From assembly GCA_040429635.1 (NCBI GenBank), contig CP158972.1, positions 529,918-593,917 of the forward strand: a stretch of DNA of 64,000 nucleotides. The letters are read 5' to 3'. The position numbers and the translations under genes are program-made. The notes under the pieces were generated by a model. It saw nothing but the letters and a program-made list of their open reading frames with translations, had not been told where the DNA came from and did no database searches. This DNA comes from Tamlana crocina. GTDB taxonomy: Bacteria > Bacteroidota > Bacteroidia > Flavobacteriales > Flavobacteriaceae. How positions within the stretch are numbered: the first letter of the stretch is position 1; each line of letters begins with the position of its first letter. This document shows, one piece after another, positions 54,961-62,920 of this stretch.

Positions 54961-56049
54961 TTATTTGACTTGAATGAAAATTGAATTATATATTTCATTC
55001 GAATCAAAATCAGGGGAGCCTTGTCTAGAATAATAATTTGAATACCTAGAAATTATATCTTTTAAAAATGGTTGAGAAATTGTTGCAATCCTCTCTATTT
55101 TGTTTGCTTTTAATAATTCATTCACTTCATTGCTTGCTATGGTTAACTTTTCTTGAAAATCTATGAGACCTGGTTCAATTCCTTCTGCTTTTGGGATAAA
55201 ATGATACTTCTGTTTTTTATTTTCAAAAAAACCAATTAGTCGTTTTCTATTAGAATTATTTGGTGATGTATCGTGATTCAAAAGATTGTAGTTTTCGACT
55301 ATATCTTGGAGTGGTTTAATTTTACAAAATAAAATAAAATCCGCGTTTCTGTTTCCATCTTTTCGAAGTACAATATCACAAGATGGTGTAAGGATTAAAA
55401 ATCTATTTTTTTCTAAAGTAACAATGTCTCCAGTAAAAAGATTTTTCTTTATTGGTTTTGTTATGTAAAATTCACTAGGGTGATATTTTTCTAATTCTTC
55501 ATCTATATATTCTTGCATATGTAGCAAAGTGTAACGAAGAAGTGATTTTTCTTTTTCCAAAGCTGTTCTTGTAGTGTCATTTACCCATAAATCCATCGAG
55601 TTAGACATATGATTCCAAAAAATAGAATTTAAATATTCTTCAATGGTGCCCTTTTTACCTAAAATTTTTGTTACACCGGTTTTGTGAATGTCTATTATTT
55701 CAGTTAAAATATTCTTGAAGCTGCCATCTCTAGAGCGTTTTTTTAGAAAGGCATTTTCTTCTTGTTCAACTTGACCCAAACTTCCTGAAACAATAAATAT
55801 TGGAAACCTTAATTTATTTTGAATGTCTTCAACGATTTCTAGACCTTCTAAATCACCTGAAGTTGAAGATAATTTTAAATCTATTATTGCAGCATCATAA
55901 TTTGGACTAATGAGCGACTTTTTAGCATCTGCCAAGTTTTCCTTTACTTCAGGATCAATTTGTATTTCAGACTTTTTGTTAAAAGAATCAATATTGTCAA
56001 GATAGGACTGAATTGTTGCTTTGTCGTCTTCAACTATTAGTAAATTCAT
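54961..56049 (-). CDS. Response regulator with unnamed C-terminal output domain
   Basis: A 362-residue protein. Residues 1-115 are a receiver domain with the acidic pocket Glu7-Asp8-Asp9, phosphoacceptor Asp57, Ser88 and Lys103. The remaining 245 residues are not a known DNA-binding or enzyme output. They contain GDIVTLEKNRFLILTPSCDI (207-226) and RIATISQPFLKDIISRYSNY (320-339) followed by YSRQGSPD; similar patterns occur in unnamed prokaryotic families, I believe. It is the last gene of a three-gene operon, 7 bases after the kinase-like gene, so it is almost surely that protein's phosphorelay partner. The AT-rich composition (12 G+C in 55021-55080 against 26 in 54361-54420) suggests transfer. 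Confidence 0.82.
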   Translation of the reverse strand: MNLLIVEDDKATIQSYLDNIDSFNKKSEIQIDPEVKENLADAKKSLISPNYDAAIIDLKLSSTSGDLEGLEIVEDIQNKLRFPIFIVSGSLGQVEQEENAFLKKRSRDGSFKNILTEIIDIHKTGVTKILGKKGTIEEYLNSIFWNHMSNSMDLWVNDTTRTALEKEKSLLRYTLLHMQEYIDEELEKYHPSEFYITKPIKKNLFTGDIVTLEKNRFLILTPSCDIVLRKDGNRNADFILFCKIKPLQDIVENYNLLNHDTSPNNSNRKRLIGFFENKKQKYHFIPKAEGIEPGLIDFQEKLTIASNEVNELLKANKIERIATISQPFLKDIISRYSNYYSRQGSPDFDSNEIYNSIFIQVK

Positions 56050-56056
56050 ATTATTT

Positions 56057-58318
56057 TTATTGTAGCGTTACTTCAACTTTAAAAAATGCGCCTGTCTCGG
56101 AATAAATTGCTTTTAGTTCACCATCATTTCTATCTATCGCTTCACCAGCAATTGCTAATCCTAAGCCTGTTCCTCCACCCGTTTTATTACTGAATTCTGG
56201 CTCAAAAATCACTTCACTTTCAATTAGATGTTTATCTATACCTGGTCCATTATCTCGGTATTCAATAATCAGTAGGTCGTCGTCCTCTTCTTCGTAAATT
56301 TTAAAGGATATTCTTTTTTCTCTATCTGTAATGTTCTGAAACCAGTAAAGACTATTATCAACTAGATTAGTAAAAACGATATAAAAATCTTCTTTCCAAC
56401 CTAATGCTGTTAAGTTTATATCGCAATCTATTTCAAAGTCGACACTTTGAGAAGTTAACTCCGACAAAAACACATCTTTTACATTTTCTACAACTTGTCT
56501 AATATTAAAATCTTTCTTTCTACTTCTTTTCTTAGCGGATAATGGGTCTAACTTCCCAAACAAATCAATAAAGATTTTACCTTGCTCATCAATGACTGAA
56601 AGTCTGTTTAAAATTTTATCTAGTAAATCTTGGCTAAATTCGTTTTCTAATTCCTCACTCCATTCTTTAATCAATGGAATTTGATTTTTAAAATAACCTA
56701 AAGGTTTTCTTCCCTCGTGCAATACAACATTAACAATCTTACCAACCGTTGCCTGACCTTGATATAGAGCAATAACTTGTTTCAGTTCATCTGCAATTTT
56801 GTTGTTTTTCTTTTCTTTGTCAGAAATTAATTTGTTTATACCGTCTCGTTTGGTCTTTTCAACACCAAGTGTATCAAGTTCCTTGTTAATTTTTTCGTGT
56901 AAATCTTGAAAATTATAAAGACCTTTTATTTTCTCGTTAATATCTCTGTTGTTTCGACCTAGTCCAACACTTTGACGATAAGCAAACCTCCTATTTTCTA
57001 ATTCTTTTAAAACACTTTTAGCGATTTGAATTAATCCAGCATATTGTGAGTTCTCTTTCAAGCCATCTCTGGCACTTTTCTCAATCAATCCAGATTTATT
57101 CTCTGATTCAATATGGATAAAACCAATAACTTGGTCACTCCCGACTTTTAAGGATGGGTTTTGAACTCTTTGCTTGTCAAGTAACAGCCAATCGAAACCG
57201 GCATCTCCTAATGGACGAATTCTAAATCCATTTCTATATACTCCTATACCATTAAATTTGTCTAGTATAATTCTAGCCTCTCTTCTGCCGACATATTTTC
57301 CTGTAGTAGGGTCTTTTAAACCTCTTTCGATTAAACCATCTATCGAATTTGGGTCTCTATCAAAAACTCGAAAATCAAATTTTACATTACCACAATATTT
57401 ACCTTTAGTAATATCGTCATCTGATTCAATGTTCAATGGTATTTCGAATGAGGGTAAAATTTCTTTAGGGGCATTTTTAATTCGATTGTTTTCAAACTTT
57501 AATTCGGCTATTCCTTCACTATTTACCGTGCCAGATATTCTATAATCGAAAAGTTCAAATAAAGGATATGGTTCTATTATCTCAGTATAATTAGCGTACC
57601 CTTCACTAAAGGGGAAATCACCTATTTCAAGTTGAATTTCAAACTTGTTGTTGTCTTCAGTAGATGTTTCCTCTTCTTCATCTTTTTCTATTGGTGGAAT
57701 TAATTTTTTTAATTCAAATTTTAAGTTTTGGATTTGTTTTGCAGACCATTCTTCTAAATGGTTTTCATCTCCAACAATAATTATTTCTGTTCCACTTGAT
57801 TCATTTGTTTTGTAATTCTCAATAAGAACATCAACATCACTTAAATATTTAGCATTTTCAAAATGCTCCCAGATAAGATATAAAGTTGTTAAGTCACCAC
57901 TCTCATCAATGGTTTGTAATACCATATCATCACCAATCATTGACGCAGAATATCTTCCGATACCCTTTTTTCCTTGCATTATTCTACCTTTGGGACTTAT
58001 ACCTCTATTTAATTTATCATCGGTAGAGGGAACCATCCATTTTTCAGTAACTGTTTCAAAGGTCATACCATGACCTTCATCTTTAATTATAACTTTAATG
58101 CCTTCTTGTTCTACTTCTTTGCCTTTTTCGATGATAGTTTTTTTAAATGGAAGCAAAGAAACTTTGCAATTTGGAGAATCAGCATCGTAGGCATTCTTAA
58201 CTAATTCGACTATTGCAGCATATTTGTCCTTGATTAAGTCTCTACCAATTGTAATTATGTGCCTTCCCGCTGGGCGTATTTGATATAGGCCATCTTTTAT
58301 TTTGTTTTCTTTTAACAT
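56057..58318 (-). CDS. Double GHKL ATPase: Hsp90/MORC-like N-terminus plus histidine kinase C-terminus
   Basis: A soluble 753-residue protein with two GHKL ATP sites. The N-terminal module has ELVKNAYDAD (Asn42), DEGHGM (80-85) and GKKGIGRYSA (117-126), followed by a transducer-like middle (about 225-430) as in Hsp90, MutL and MORC ATPases. After a helical region comes an H-box HEGRKPL with likely phosphoacceptor His534, then a kinase ATP site with the N-box near 651-655, DNGPGI (689-694) and GTGLGLA (716-722). It should dimerise, hydrolyse ATP and pass phosphate to the response regulator encoded 7 bases downstream. It overlaps the methyltransferase gene by 7 bases. No membrane helix or classical sensor domain is seen, so the Hsp90-like part may be the sensor. 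Confidence 0.85.
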   Translation of the reverse strand: MLKENKIKDGLYQIRPAGRHIITIGRDLIKDKYAAIVELVKNAYDADSPNCKVSLLPFKKTIIEKGKEVEQEGIKVIIKDEGHGMTFETVTEKWMVPSTDDKLNRGISPKGRIMQGKKGIGRYSASMIGDDMVLQTIDESGDLTTLYLIWEHFENAKYLSDVDVLIENYKTNESSGTEIIIVGDENHLEEWSAKQIQNLKFELKKLIPPIEKDEEEETSTEDNNKFEIQLEIGDFPFSEGYANYTEIIEPYPLFELFDYRISGTVNSEGIAELKFENNRIKNAPKEILPSFEIPLNIESDDDITKGKYCGNVKFDFRVFDRDPNSIDGLIERGLKDPTTGKYVGRREARIILDKFNGIGVYRNGFRIRPLGDAGFDWLLLDKQRVQNPSLKVGSDQVIGFIHIESENKSGLIEKSARDGLKENSQYAGLIQIAKSVLKELENRRFAYRQSVGLGRNNRDINEKIKGLYNFQDLHEKINKELDTLGVEKTKRDGINKLISDKEKKNNKIADELKQVIALYQGQATVGKIVNVVLHEGRKPLGYFKNQIPLIKEWSEELENEFSQDLLDKILNRLSVIDEQGKIFIDLFGKLDPLSAKKRSRKKDFNIRQVVENVKDVFLSELTSQSVDFEIDCDINLTALGWKEDFYIVFTNLVDNSLYWFQNITDREKRISFKIYEEEDDDLLIIEYRDNGPGIDKHLIESEVIFEPEFSNKTGGGTGLGLAIAGEAIDRNDGELKAIYSETGAFFKVEVTLQ

Positions 58319-59541
58319 AGTTGTTCTTTGATTGAAATAGCTATTGTAAAAGCCATTAAAGGAGGAACGGCATTTCCTATTTGTCGAAAAGCGGCTGTTC
58401 TGCCACCTTCGAAGAAAAAATCATCTGGGAATGATTGAATTCTGGCTGCTTCGCGAACGGAAATAGATCTAACTTGTTTAGTGTCGGGGTAAATGTAGTG
58501 ATGGCCATCTTTTGCTATATGTGCCACCATTGTATGAGAAAGTCCATTTATATCAACTACCTTGAACCTATCAACAAAAGACTTCTCATTTTTATGAGTT
58601 TTTAATGTGCTTGGCAAATCTGGGTATTTTAATCTTTCCGATTTTTTTAGCCATTTGTTTATTGCTATTTTATAGATGCTTAAATCTCTTTCATTGTGCG
58701 GTCTCGCAATATGCTGAGTTACAAAGTCAACACCGTTTCTTAACTCAAATTTTTCAAGGTAACTTGTAGTTGGTCCGATATATTTTGTGACATTGTTTTG
58801 TTCTCCGGGTTTGAGTTTTTTTAAATCAGAAAGAATTTGGCTTAAGTTAAATTTTTCTTGGACTTTGTTAAATTTAGGGTACTCAAAGTTTAAACCTTTT
58901 TTCCAGCCAATTAATATGATTCGCCTTCTTTTCTGTAATACGCCGAAATGTTCAGATTTCTGAATTGTATAGTCTAGTTCATACCCAATACGCTTAAAAT
59001 AAGCTTGCATATTTTTAAAATAACTTCCTTTTTCAGCGGTGATTAAACCCATGACATTTTCAAAAACGAAGACTTTTGGTTCGTACTTTTTTAGAAATTT
59101 TGCATATTCTTTATATAAAAAATTTCTAGGGTCGTTTTTCATTCGGTTTTTATCTCTTGACCGTCCAACTAAAGAGTATGCTTGGCAAGGCGGGCCACCA
59201 ACAATGAGGTCAATTTCTTTTCCTTTAGCCAGCTTATCTATTTTGTCGAAAATAATTTTGTTGTTATCGCCGCCAATGGGAATATTTATTACTGAGTTGG
59301 ATATTTCCGGGGTGCCAAATTTTTCTAAAAAATCATTCCTTGAAATACTCTCCGAAATGTAATCGTAATAACTATCTAATTTTTTTTCAGAGTTTAACTT
59401 GTGGTAGATTAATCTGGTTTCTAAAGTGTCACAAGCCTTTTTGTCTATTTCAACGTGAGCTATTGGTTTAAAGCCAGCTTTGATAAAGCCTTCGGATAGG
59501 CCGCCAGCCCCTGAGAATAAATCTATAAAATTGTAACTCAT
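58312..59541 (-). CDS. DNA (cytosine-5-)-methyltransferase
   Basis: A 409-residue C5-methyltransferase with the family motifs in normal order: I DLFSGAGGLSEG (7-18), IV GGPPCQAYS with catalytic Cys119, VI ENV (161-163), VIII QKRRRIILIG (203-212), IX RSISVREAARIQ (358-369) and X QIGNAVPPL (387-395). The target-recognition region (about 215-355) is short and its site cannot be read. It is the first gene of the operon and overlaps the double-GHKL gene by 7 bases. No restriction enzyme gene is next to it. The island is AT-rich and flanked by housekeeping genes, so it was probably acquired. Confidence 0.93.
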   Translation of the reverse strand: MSYNFIDLFSGAGGLSEGFIKAGFKPIAHVEIDKKACDTLETRLIYHKLNSEKKLDSYYDYISESISRNDFLEKFGTPEISNSVINIPIGGDNNKIIFDKIDKLAKGKEIDLIVGGPPCQAYSLVGRSRDKNRMKNDPRNFLYKEYAKFLKKYEPKVFVFENVMGLITAEKGSYFKNMQAYFKRIGYELDYTIQKSEHFGVLQKRRRIILIGWKKGLNFEYPKFNKVQEKFNLSQILSDLKKLKPGEQNNVTKYIGPTTSYLEKFELRNGVDFVTQHIARPHNERDLSIYKIAINKWLKKSERLKYPDLPSTLKTHKNEKSFVDRFKVVDINGLSHTMVAHIAKDGHHYIYPDTKQVRSISVREAARIQSFPDDFFFEGGRTAAFRQIGNAVPPLMAFTIAISIKEQLC

Positions 59542-59564
59542 TTTTATATAAAATAAAGTGTTAC

Positions 59565-59572
59565 CAAAGGTA
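59565..59572 (-). promoter_or_regulatory. Possible -7 element for the methyltransferase operon
   Basis: On the minus strand TACCTTTG matches TAnnTTTG, 23 bases upstream of the methyltransferase ATG. It gives a short leader. A -33 TTG is not clear. The upstream DUF3078 gene is closed off by a terminator, so the operon needs its own promoter here. Confidence 0.4.
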
Positions 59573-59711
59573 CAACTTCTTTTGAGCTTTCATTTGTAAT
59601 GAAATCAATCCAGTATAGTTGTTTTATACTTTATGTGTCTTTAAAGGAATTGAATACGATTATACGAAAATAGTCGTAAATCTTTACAAAAACAAAAATT
59701 TAAACAATCTC

Positions 59712-59752
59712 CAAAACAAAAAACGCCCCCTGCAAGCAGGAGGCGTTTTTTA
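59712..59752 (-). terminator. Terminator after the DUF3078 gene
   Basis: On the minus strand AACGCCTCCTGC pairs with GCAGGGGGCGTT (one wobble) over a 2-base loop, followed by TTTTTGTTTT. It lies 29 bases downstream of the DUF3078 stop and separates it from the methyltransferase operon. Confidence 0.8.
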
Positions 59753-59780
59753 AGAGTTAGTCTGTGTTCTAAAACTATTT

Positions 59781-60704
59781 TTAGAATTTATACGAAACAC
59801 CTACGGTGTAATAGGTTTGTAATTTGTTATCGACATCATCAAAACCAGTGGCTGTTGGTGGGTCTTGCGCCAAAGCATAGTTTAAGGCTTCCTGCTTGTT
59901 GCTGCGCAATCCAAAATCGAAACCAACACCAATCATTTTCCAAAGGGTATAGCTAAACGAGTTGGTCCATGTAAAGTTCGATAGGTCGCCCGACTTATAG
60001 CTTTGAAAGGTCGAGAAATTGGTTTTAAAGTTAACGGCACCAAATTGGCGGGTATAATCGGCCACGATTTTAGCACCCAACGACGAATCGAAAACGGCAT
60101 CGTTATCGGCAAAAACAATGTTGTAGTTTAAGGGGTGGATCACAACGATAAGGTTGGTAATGGGCGTCCAAGTGGCACCGATACCAAGATCTAAATAGCC
60201 TGGGTCGTTGAAGTTATCCAATAAGGTAGTGCGGTATTCCATTAAACCAGAAGCCGCTAAAGTTTTGGTGATGTTTCTACCGTAAAGAGAGCTTAGGTTG
60301 AATACATCGGTAGTGGGGTTGAAGCTGTCGTCATCATTCGGGTCGTCTTTATCATCCAACTTTACCCAATTCAGGTTCGTGGTTAAGGAGTTTCTCCAGA
60401 AAAATTTATCTTCAATTAAATTAGCGAAAGCATTTAAGGTAAAGCCAATATTTCCCGAAGCGTTGTTTGGCGTACCTTGTGCGTACCAGTTGTTAAAGTT
60501 TGAAAGGCTACCGCCAATGGTTCCAAAAGCACCAGTTCTCCAACCGGGAAGGGCGTCAATTTTTGCCTGAATGGCGTTAGCTTCTTTTTGAGCAGCATTC
60601 GCCTCGGCTTGCTTTTCCGCCTTTTGGGCTTGCAGTTCCTCTTTAGTTTGGGCGTTGGCCGAAACCATTCCAATAAAACATACAAATAATAAGATTCTTT
60701 TCAT
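59781..60704 (-). CDS. DUF3078 outer-membrane protein
   Basis: A 307-residue exported protein: signal peptide (1-19, ending SANA), a short Ala/Glu/Lys-rich helical stretch (KEELQAQKAEKQAEANAAQK), and a beta-rich body with alternating aromatic strands that ends in YYTVGVSYKF, the usual outer-membrane barrel end. DUF3078 proteins occur beside suf genes in Bacteroidota; the function is unknown. The ATG at 60704 is preferred to an in-frame TTG at 60710. It is transcribed in the suf direction and ends at a strong terminator. Confidence 0.88.
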   Translation of the reverse strand: MKRILLFVCFIGMVSANAQTKEELQAQKAEKQAEANAAQKEANAIQAKIDALPGWRTGAFGTIGGSLSNFNNWYAQGTPNNASGNIGFTLNAFANLIEDKFFWRNSLTTNLNWVKLDDKDDPNDDDSFNPTTDVFNLSSLYGRNITKTLAASGLMEYRTTLLDNFNDPGYLDLGIGATWTPITNLIVVIHPLNYNIVFADNDAVFDSSLGAKIVADYTRQFGAVNFKTNFSTFQSYKSGDLSNFTWTNSFSYTLWKMIGVGFDFGLRSNKQEALNYALAQDPPTATGFDDVDNKLQTYYTVGVSYKF

Positions 60705-60774
60705 TTTCAAATTAGTGTTTAAGGTTTAAGTAAATTAATGGCTGTTGGGGTTTAGACCCCATTTTTAGGGAGAA

Positions 60775-60800
60775 GTCACATATCGATTTCTCGAAATGAC
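60775..60800. repeat. GTCA...TGAC palindromic repeat
   Basis: GTCACATATCGATTTCTCGA followed by AATGAC is an imperfect palindrome of the family common in this window. It lies between DUF3078 and DUF2480, 5 bases from the DUF2480 stop. A nearby GGGGTTTAGACCCC hairpin (60747-60760) is separate. Confidence 0.55.
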
Positions 60801-60804
60801 TTTT

Positions 60805-61311
60805 TTATTTCTTTTTATATAGTGGCACCGAAGAACAGGCCTCGCCATACATAATCGATTTGGCTACTGACTTTAATTTAGTGGCCAGCATGATATAAGC
60901 GTTTTCTGGAACGGGCTTTTTGGAGCAGCCTTTAATGATGAGCGGTTTGCCCTCGAATTCTGAAACGTCTAAATTTTGGATGATATCTTGGTAAATGGAC
61001 GTTTCCAATTGCTCCAAATTGCCAATAACCACTTTTTTGGCATAGGGCTCCAGCTGAATGCTGATGAGCATGTACGCCCAGCCCGGAATAATAGCATCGG
61101 AAGTGCAGGTGAGCGCCACATAACTGTCTTGGTATTGCGACCAATCGTGTTCGTTCACTTGATTTCTAAAGTCTTTTTCACGGAGCACGAAGCCTTCAAA
61201 GAGCCAATCTTTGATATCGAAAAGCACACGTTGCCCTTTGGGATAGTAATCCTCTAGGTTTACGGTAACCAGTTTACTGTTCGCTACGCGGTTGATGATT
61301 TCGTCTGCCAT
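60805..61311 (-). CDS. DUF2480 family protein
   Basis: A 168-residue soluble protein matching DUF2480: NLEDYYPKGQRVLFDIKDWL, the central WSQYQDSYVALTCTSDAIIP and GWAYMLIS, and the C-terminal LKSVAKSIMYGEACSSVPLY. Several conserved cysteines (CTSD, GCSKK, ACSS) would suit a metal or cluster ligand set. The family is found in suf loci of Bacteroidota, and here lies between cupin and DUF3078 genes in the same direction. The role in Fe-S assembly is inferred from that context. Confidence 0.88.
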   Translation of the reverse strand: MADEIINRVANSKLVTVNLEDYYPKGQRVLFDIKDWLFEGFVLREKDFRNQVNEHDWSQYQDSYVALTCTSDAIIPGWAYMLISIQLEPYAKKVVIGNLEQLETSIYQDIIQNLDVSEFEGKPLIIKGCSKKPVPENAYIMLATKLKSVAKSIMYGEACSSVPLYKKK

Positions 61312-61340
61312 GTGGTATTTGGGATAAAATGTATGTTTTC

Positions 61341-61389
61341 GTCATTCGGCAAAACATCATAAAGATTTCTCGACTCCGCTCGAAATGAC
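61341..61389. repeat. GTCATTCGGC...CGAAATGAC repeat
   Basis: Starts GTCATTCGG and ends TCGACTCCGCTCGAAATGAC. The right half is itself the hairpin TTTCTCGACTCCGCTCGAAA. It lies in the 133-base gap between DUF2480 and the cupin gene, and is of the same kind as the repeat at 61813. Confidence 0.6.
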
Positions 61390-61444
61390 AAAAAGTTAAA
61401 TTTTGATACTACGTTTTTTGTTGATGCCTAAAATAGACGTTCAA

Positions 61445-61780
61445 TTATAGAAAATCTTCACGAATGGGGTTGAAGCTGTCAATTAACCGAACGTTTTCCG
61501 TTAAGGTTTGCACCGAATGATTTAGGTTCGATTCAATTTTAAACACATCGCCTTCGTTTAAAAGGTATTCGCGGTCTTCCACAAACAATTTTAACGAACC
61601 GCTGGCCACATAAGTAATCTGCTCGTGCGGGTGGTTGTGCGGTGGGTCGGGTTGCGCCATAGGCCCGTTGTTAAAATCGATTACCGTAACCATTAAATCA
61701 TTTAAGTGAACCACCTTGCGGTTTAAATTGGGGTTTAAGGCTTCAAAACCTTCGCTGCTTTTTACTACTTCTTTAGACAT
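61445..61780 (-). CDS. Single-domain cupin protein
   Basis: A 111-residue cupin with the first metal motif PPHNHPHEQITYVASGSL (His, His, Glu ligands) and the second in GDVFKIESNLNHSV. It is a small all-beta barrel, likely metal binding. The substrate cannot be told. It lies between the DUF59 and DUF2480 genes on the same strand and may be co-transcribed with the suf locus, though repeats on both sides hint it may be a separate unit. Confidence 0.85.
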   Translation of the reverse strand: MSKEVVKSSEGFEALNPNLNRKVVHLNDLMVTVIDFNNGPMAQPDPPHNHPHEQITYVASGSLKLFVEDREYLLNEGDVFKIESNLNHSVQTLTENVRLIDSFNPIREDFL

Positions 61781-61812
61781 AGTGTTGTTTAGTTTGTTTT
61801 TGAATTTGAACG

Positions 61813-61836
61813 GTCATTTCGACTCCGCTCAGTGAC
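61813..61836. repeat. GTCATTTCGACTCCGCTCAGTGAC repeat
   Basis: A 24-base imperfect palindrome with GTCA and TGAC ends, of the same family as the repeats at 61341 and 60775. It sits in the 83-base gap between the cupin and DUF59 genes. Confidence 0.6.
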
Positions 61837-61863
61837 CGCGCTTAAATGATGAATTCTTTTTTA

Positions 61864-62190
61864 TTACAACATGCCCAATTCCAGTTTGGCTTCTTCGCTC
61901 ATCAATTCTTGTGTCCATGGCGGATCGAAAGTAATTTCCACCTCGGCATTGTTTACGGCATCGAGCGACTTCACTTTTTCCTCAACCTCCAAAGGCAATG
62001 TTTCGGCCACGGGACAGTTGGGCGTAGTCAGCGTCATTAAGATTTTTACATCGTAATCTTCGTTAACAAATACGTCGTAAATCAATCCGAGTTCGTAAAT
62101 ATCAACAGGAATTTCGGGATCATAAATGGTTTTTAAAACGTTTACTATTTTTTCTCCCAATTCGGCGGTGTCTATGCTTGTTTGGCTCAT
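61864..62190 (-). CDS. DUF59/MIP18-type Fe-S assembly protein (SufT-like)
   Basis: A 108-residue protein with the MIP18/PaaD-like fold: IYDPEIPVDIYELGLIYDV (the DPE motif), the conserved Cys in LTTPNCPVAETLP, and EVEITFDPPWTQELMSEEAK. It helps maturation of Fe-S proteins in the SUF pathway. It is encoded 67 bases downstream of sufE on the same strand, the usual order in Bacteroidota. Confidence 0.92.
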   Translation of the reverse strand: MSQTSIDTAELGEKIVNVLKTIYDPEIPVDIYELGLIYDVFVNEDYDVKILMTLTTPNCPVAETLPLEVEEKVKSLDAVNNAEVEITFDPPWTQELMSEEAKLELGML

Positions 62191-62257
62191 CCTTAGAATG
62201 TTTATGCGTTTATTGGTTTAATCGTTTACTTGCTTGCAACAGTTAAACGCCTCAACG

Positions 62258-62680
62258 CTATTTTAATTGTGTTTGGTATGCAATGGCATACATTTTTAAC
62301 TGCTTCACCATGCTTACCAGTCCGTTGGCACGCGTTGGTGATAAATGCTCTTTTAAACCGATTTTGTCGATAAAACTGGTATCGGCATCAATAATATCTT
62401 TGGGCTTTTGGTTAGAGAACACCCGAATTAAAATAGCGATAATGCCTTTGGTGATGATGGCATCACTATCGGCGGTAAATTCTACTTTATCATCCTTCAT
62501 TTCGGCGTGTACCCAAACTTTACTTTGGCAACCTTTAATGATATTATTGTCGGTTTTATATTGGTCGTCGATAAGGGGTAATTCTTTCCCTAAATCGATC
62601 ATATATTGGTAACGCTCTTCCCAGTCTTCGAACATGGAAAATTCGTCAATTATTTCATTTTGAATCTCTTCTATAGTCAC
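62258..62680 (-). CDS. sufE: Cysteine desulfuration protein SufE
   Basis: SufE takes the persulfide sulfur from SufS and passes it to the scaffold. The protein has 140 residues from a GTG at 62680; a TTG eleven codons upstream would add an unlikely hydrophobic stretch (LLYFCAKLII) and is rejected. The active cysteine lies in IIKGCQSKVWV, and the C-terminal LSPTRANGLVSMVKQLKMYA is diagnostic. It lies 240 bases downstream of sufS, with a repeat between, on the same strand. Confidence 0.94.
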   Translation of the reverse strand: MTIEEIQNEIIDEFSMFEDWEERYQYMIDLGKELPLIDDQYKTDNNIIKGCQSKVWVHAEMKDDKVEFTADSDAIITKGIIAILIRVFSNQKPKDIIDADTSFIDKIGLKEHLSPTRANGLVSMVKQLKMYAIAYQTQLK

Positions 62681-62806
62681 AATGATAAGTTTTGCACAAA
62701 AATACAATAACAAAAGTTGCTATTCAATGTTTTTGCAAATTGATAACATTTCTAGTTTTTTTAAGAAGTAGAATTTGAGCATTATGCGGATTTCTCATTT
62801 CAACTC

Positions 62807-62873
62807 CAGTTTATCTTGAGCATCTCGACTGCGCTCGATACAAGCTCAAGTCGAAAAGGCTCAGTGCAGGTTA
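62807..62873. repeat. Inverted repeat of the CTTGAGC/TCTCGACTGCGCTCGA type
   Basis: CTCCAGTTTATCTTGAGCAT, then CTCGACTGCGCTCGATACAA and GCTCAAGTCGAAAAGGCTCA hold nested inverted repeats (CTTGAGC with GCTCAAG; TCGA-type hairpin inside). It resembles the element at 52556. It lies in the sufE-sufS gap (240 bases), which otherwise holds only AT-rich sequence. Confidence 0.65.
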
Positions 62874-62920
62874 AGTTCTTTTCTTATTTCATCGAAATAA
62901 CACAGGTGGTTTGTGTCTAG

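Noticed and set aside
54961-56049. PD-(D/E)xK nuclease in the response regulator C-terminus (CDIVLRK...ADFILFCKIK)
   Set aside because: The strand has F-C-K in place of E-x-K, and no suitable acidic residue precedes it at the right distance. The pattern is too weak to call.
54961-59541. Detocs-type defence system or a classical type II restriction-modification system
   Set aside because: The response regulator has no nucleoside-phosphorylase output as in Detocs, and no reading frame in or beside the operon shows a restriction endonuclease motif. The locus is described by its own content.
60747-60760. GGGGTTTAGACCCC hairpin as a terminator for DUF2480
   Set aside because: On the minus strand it is not followed by a T-run; the T-run is on the plus side, where there is no gene to terminate.
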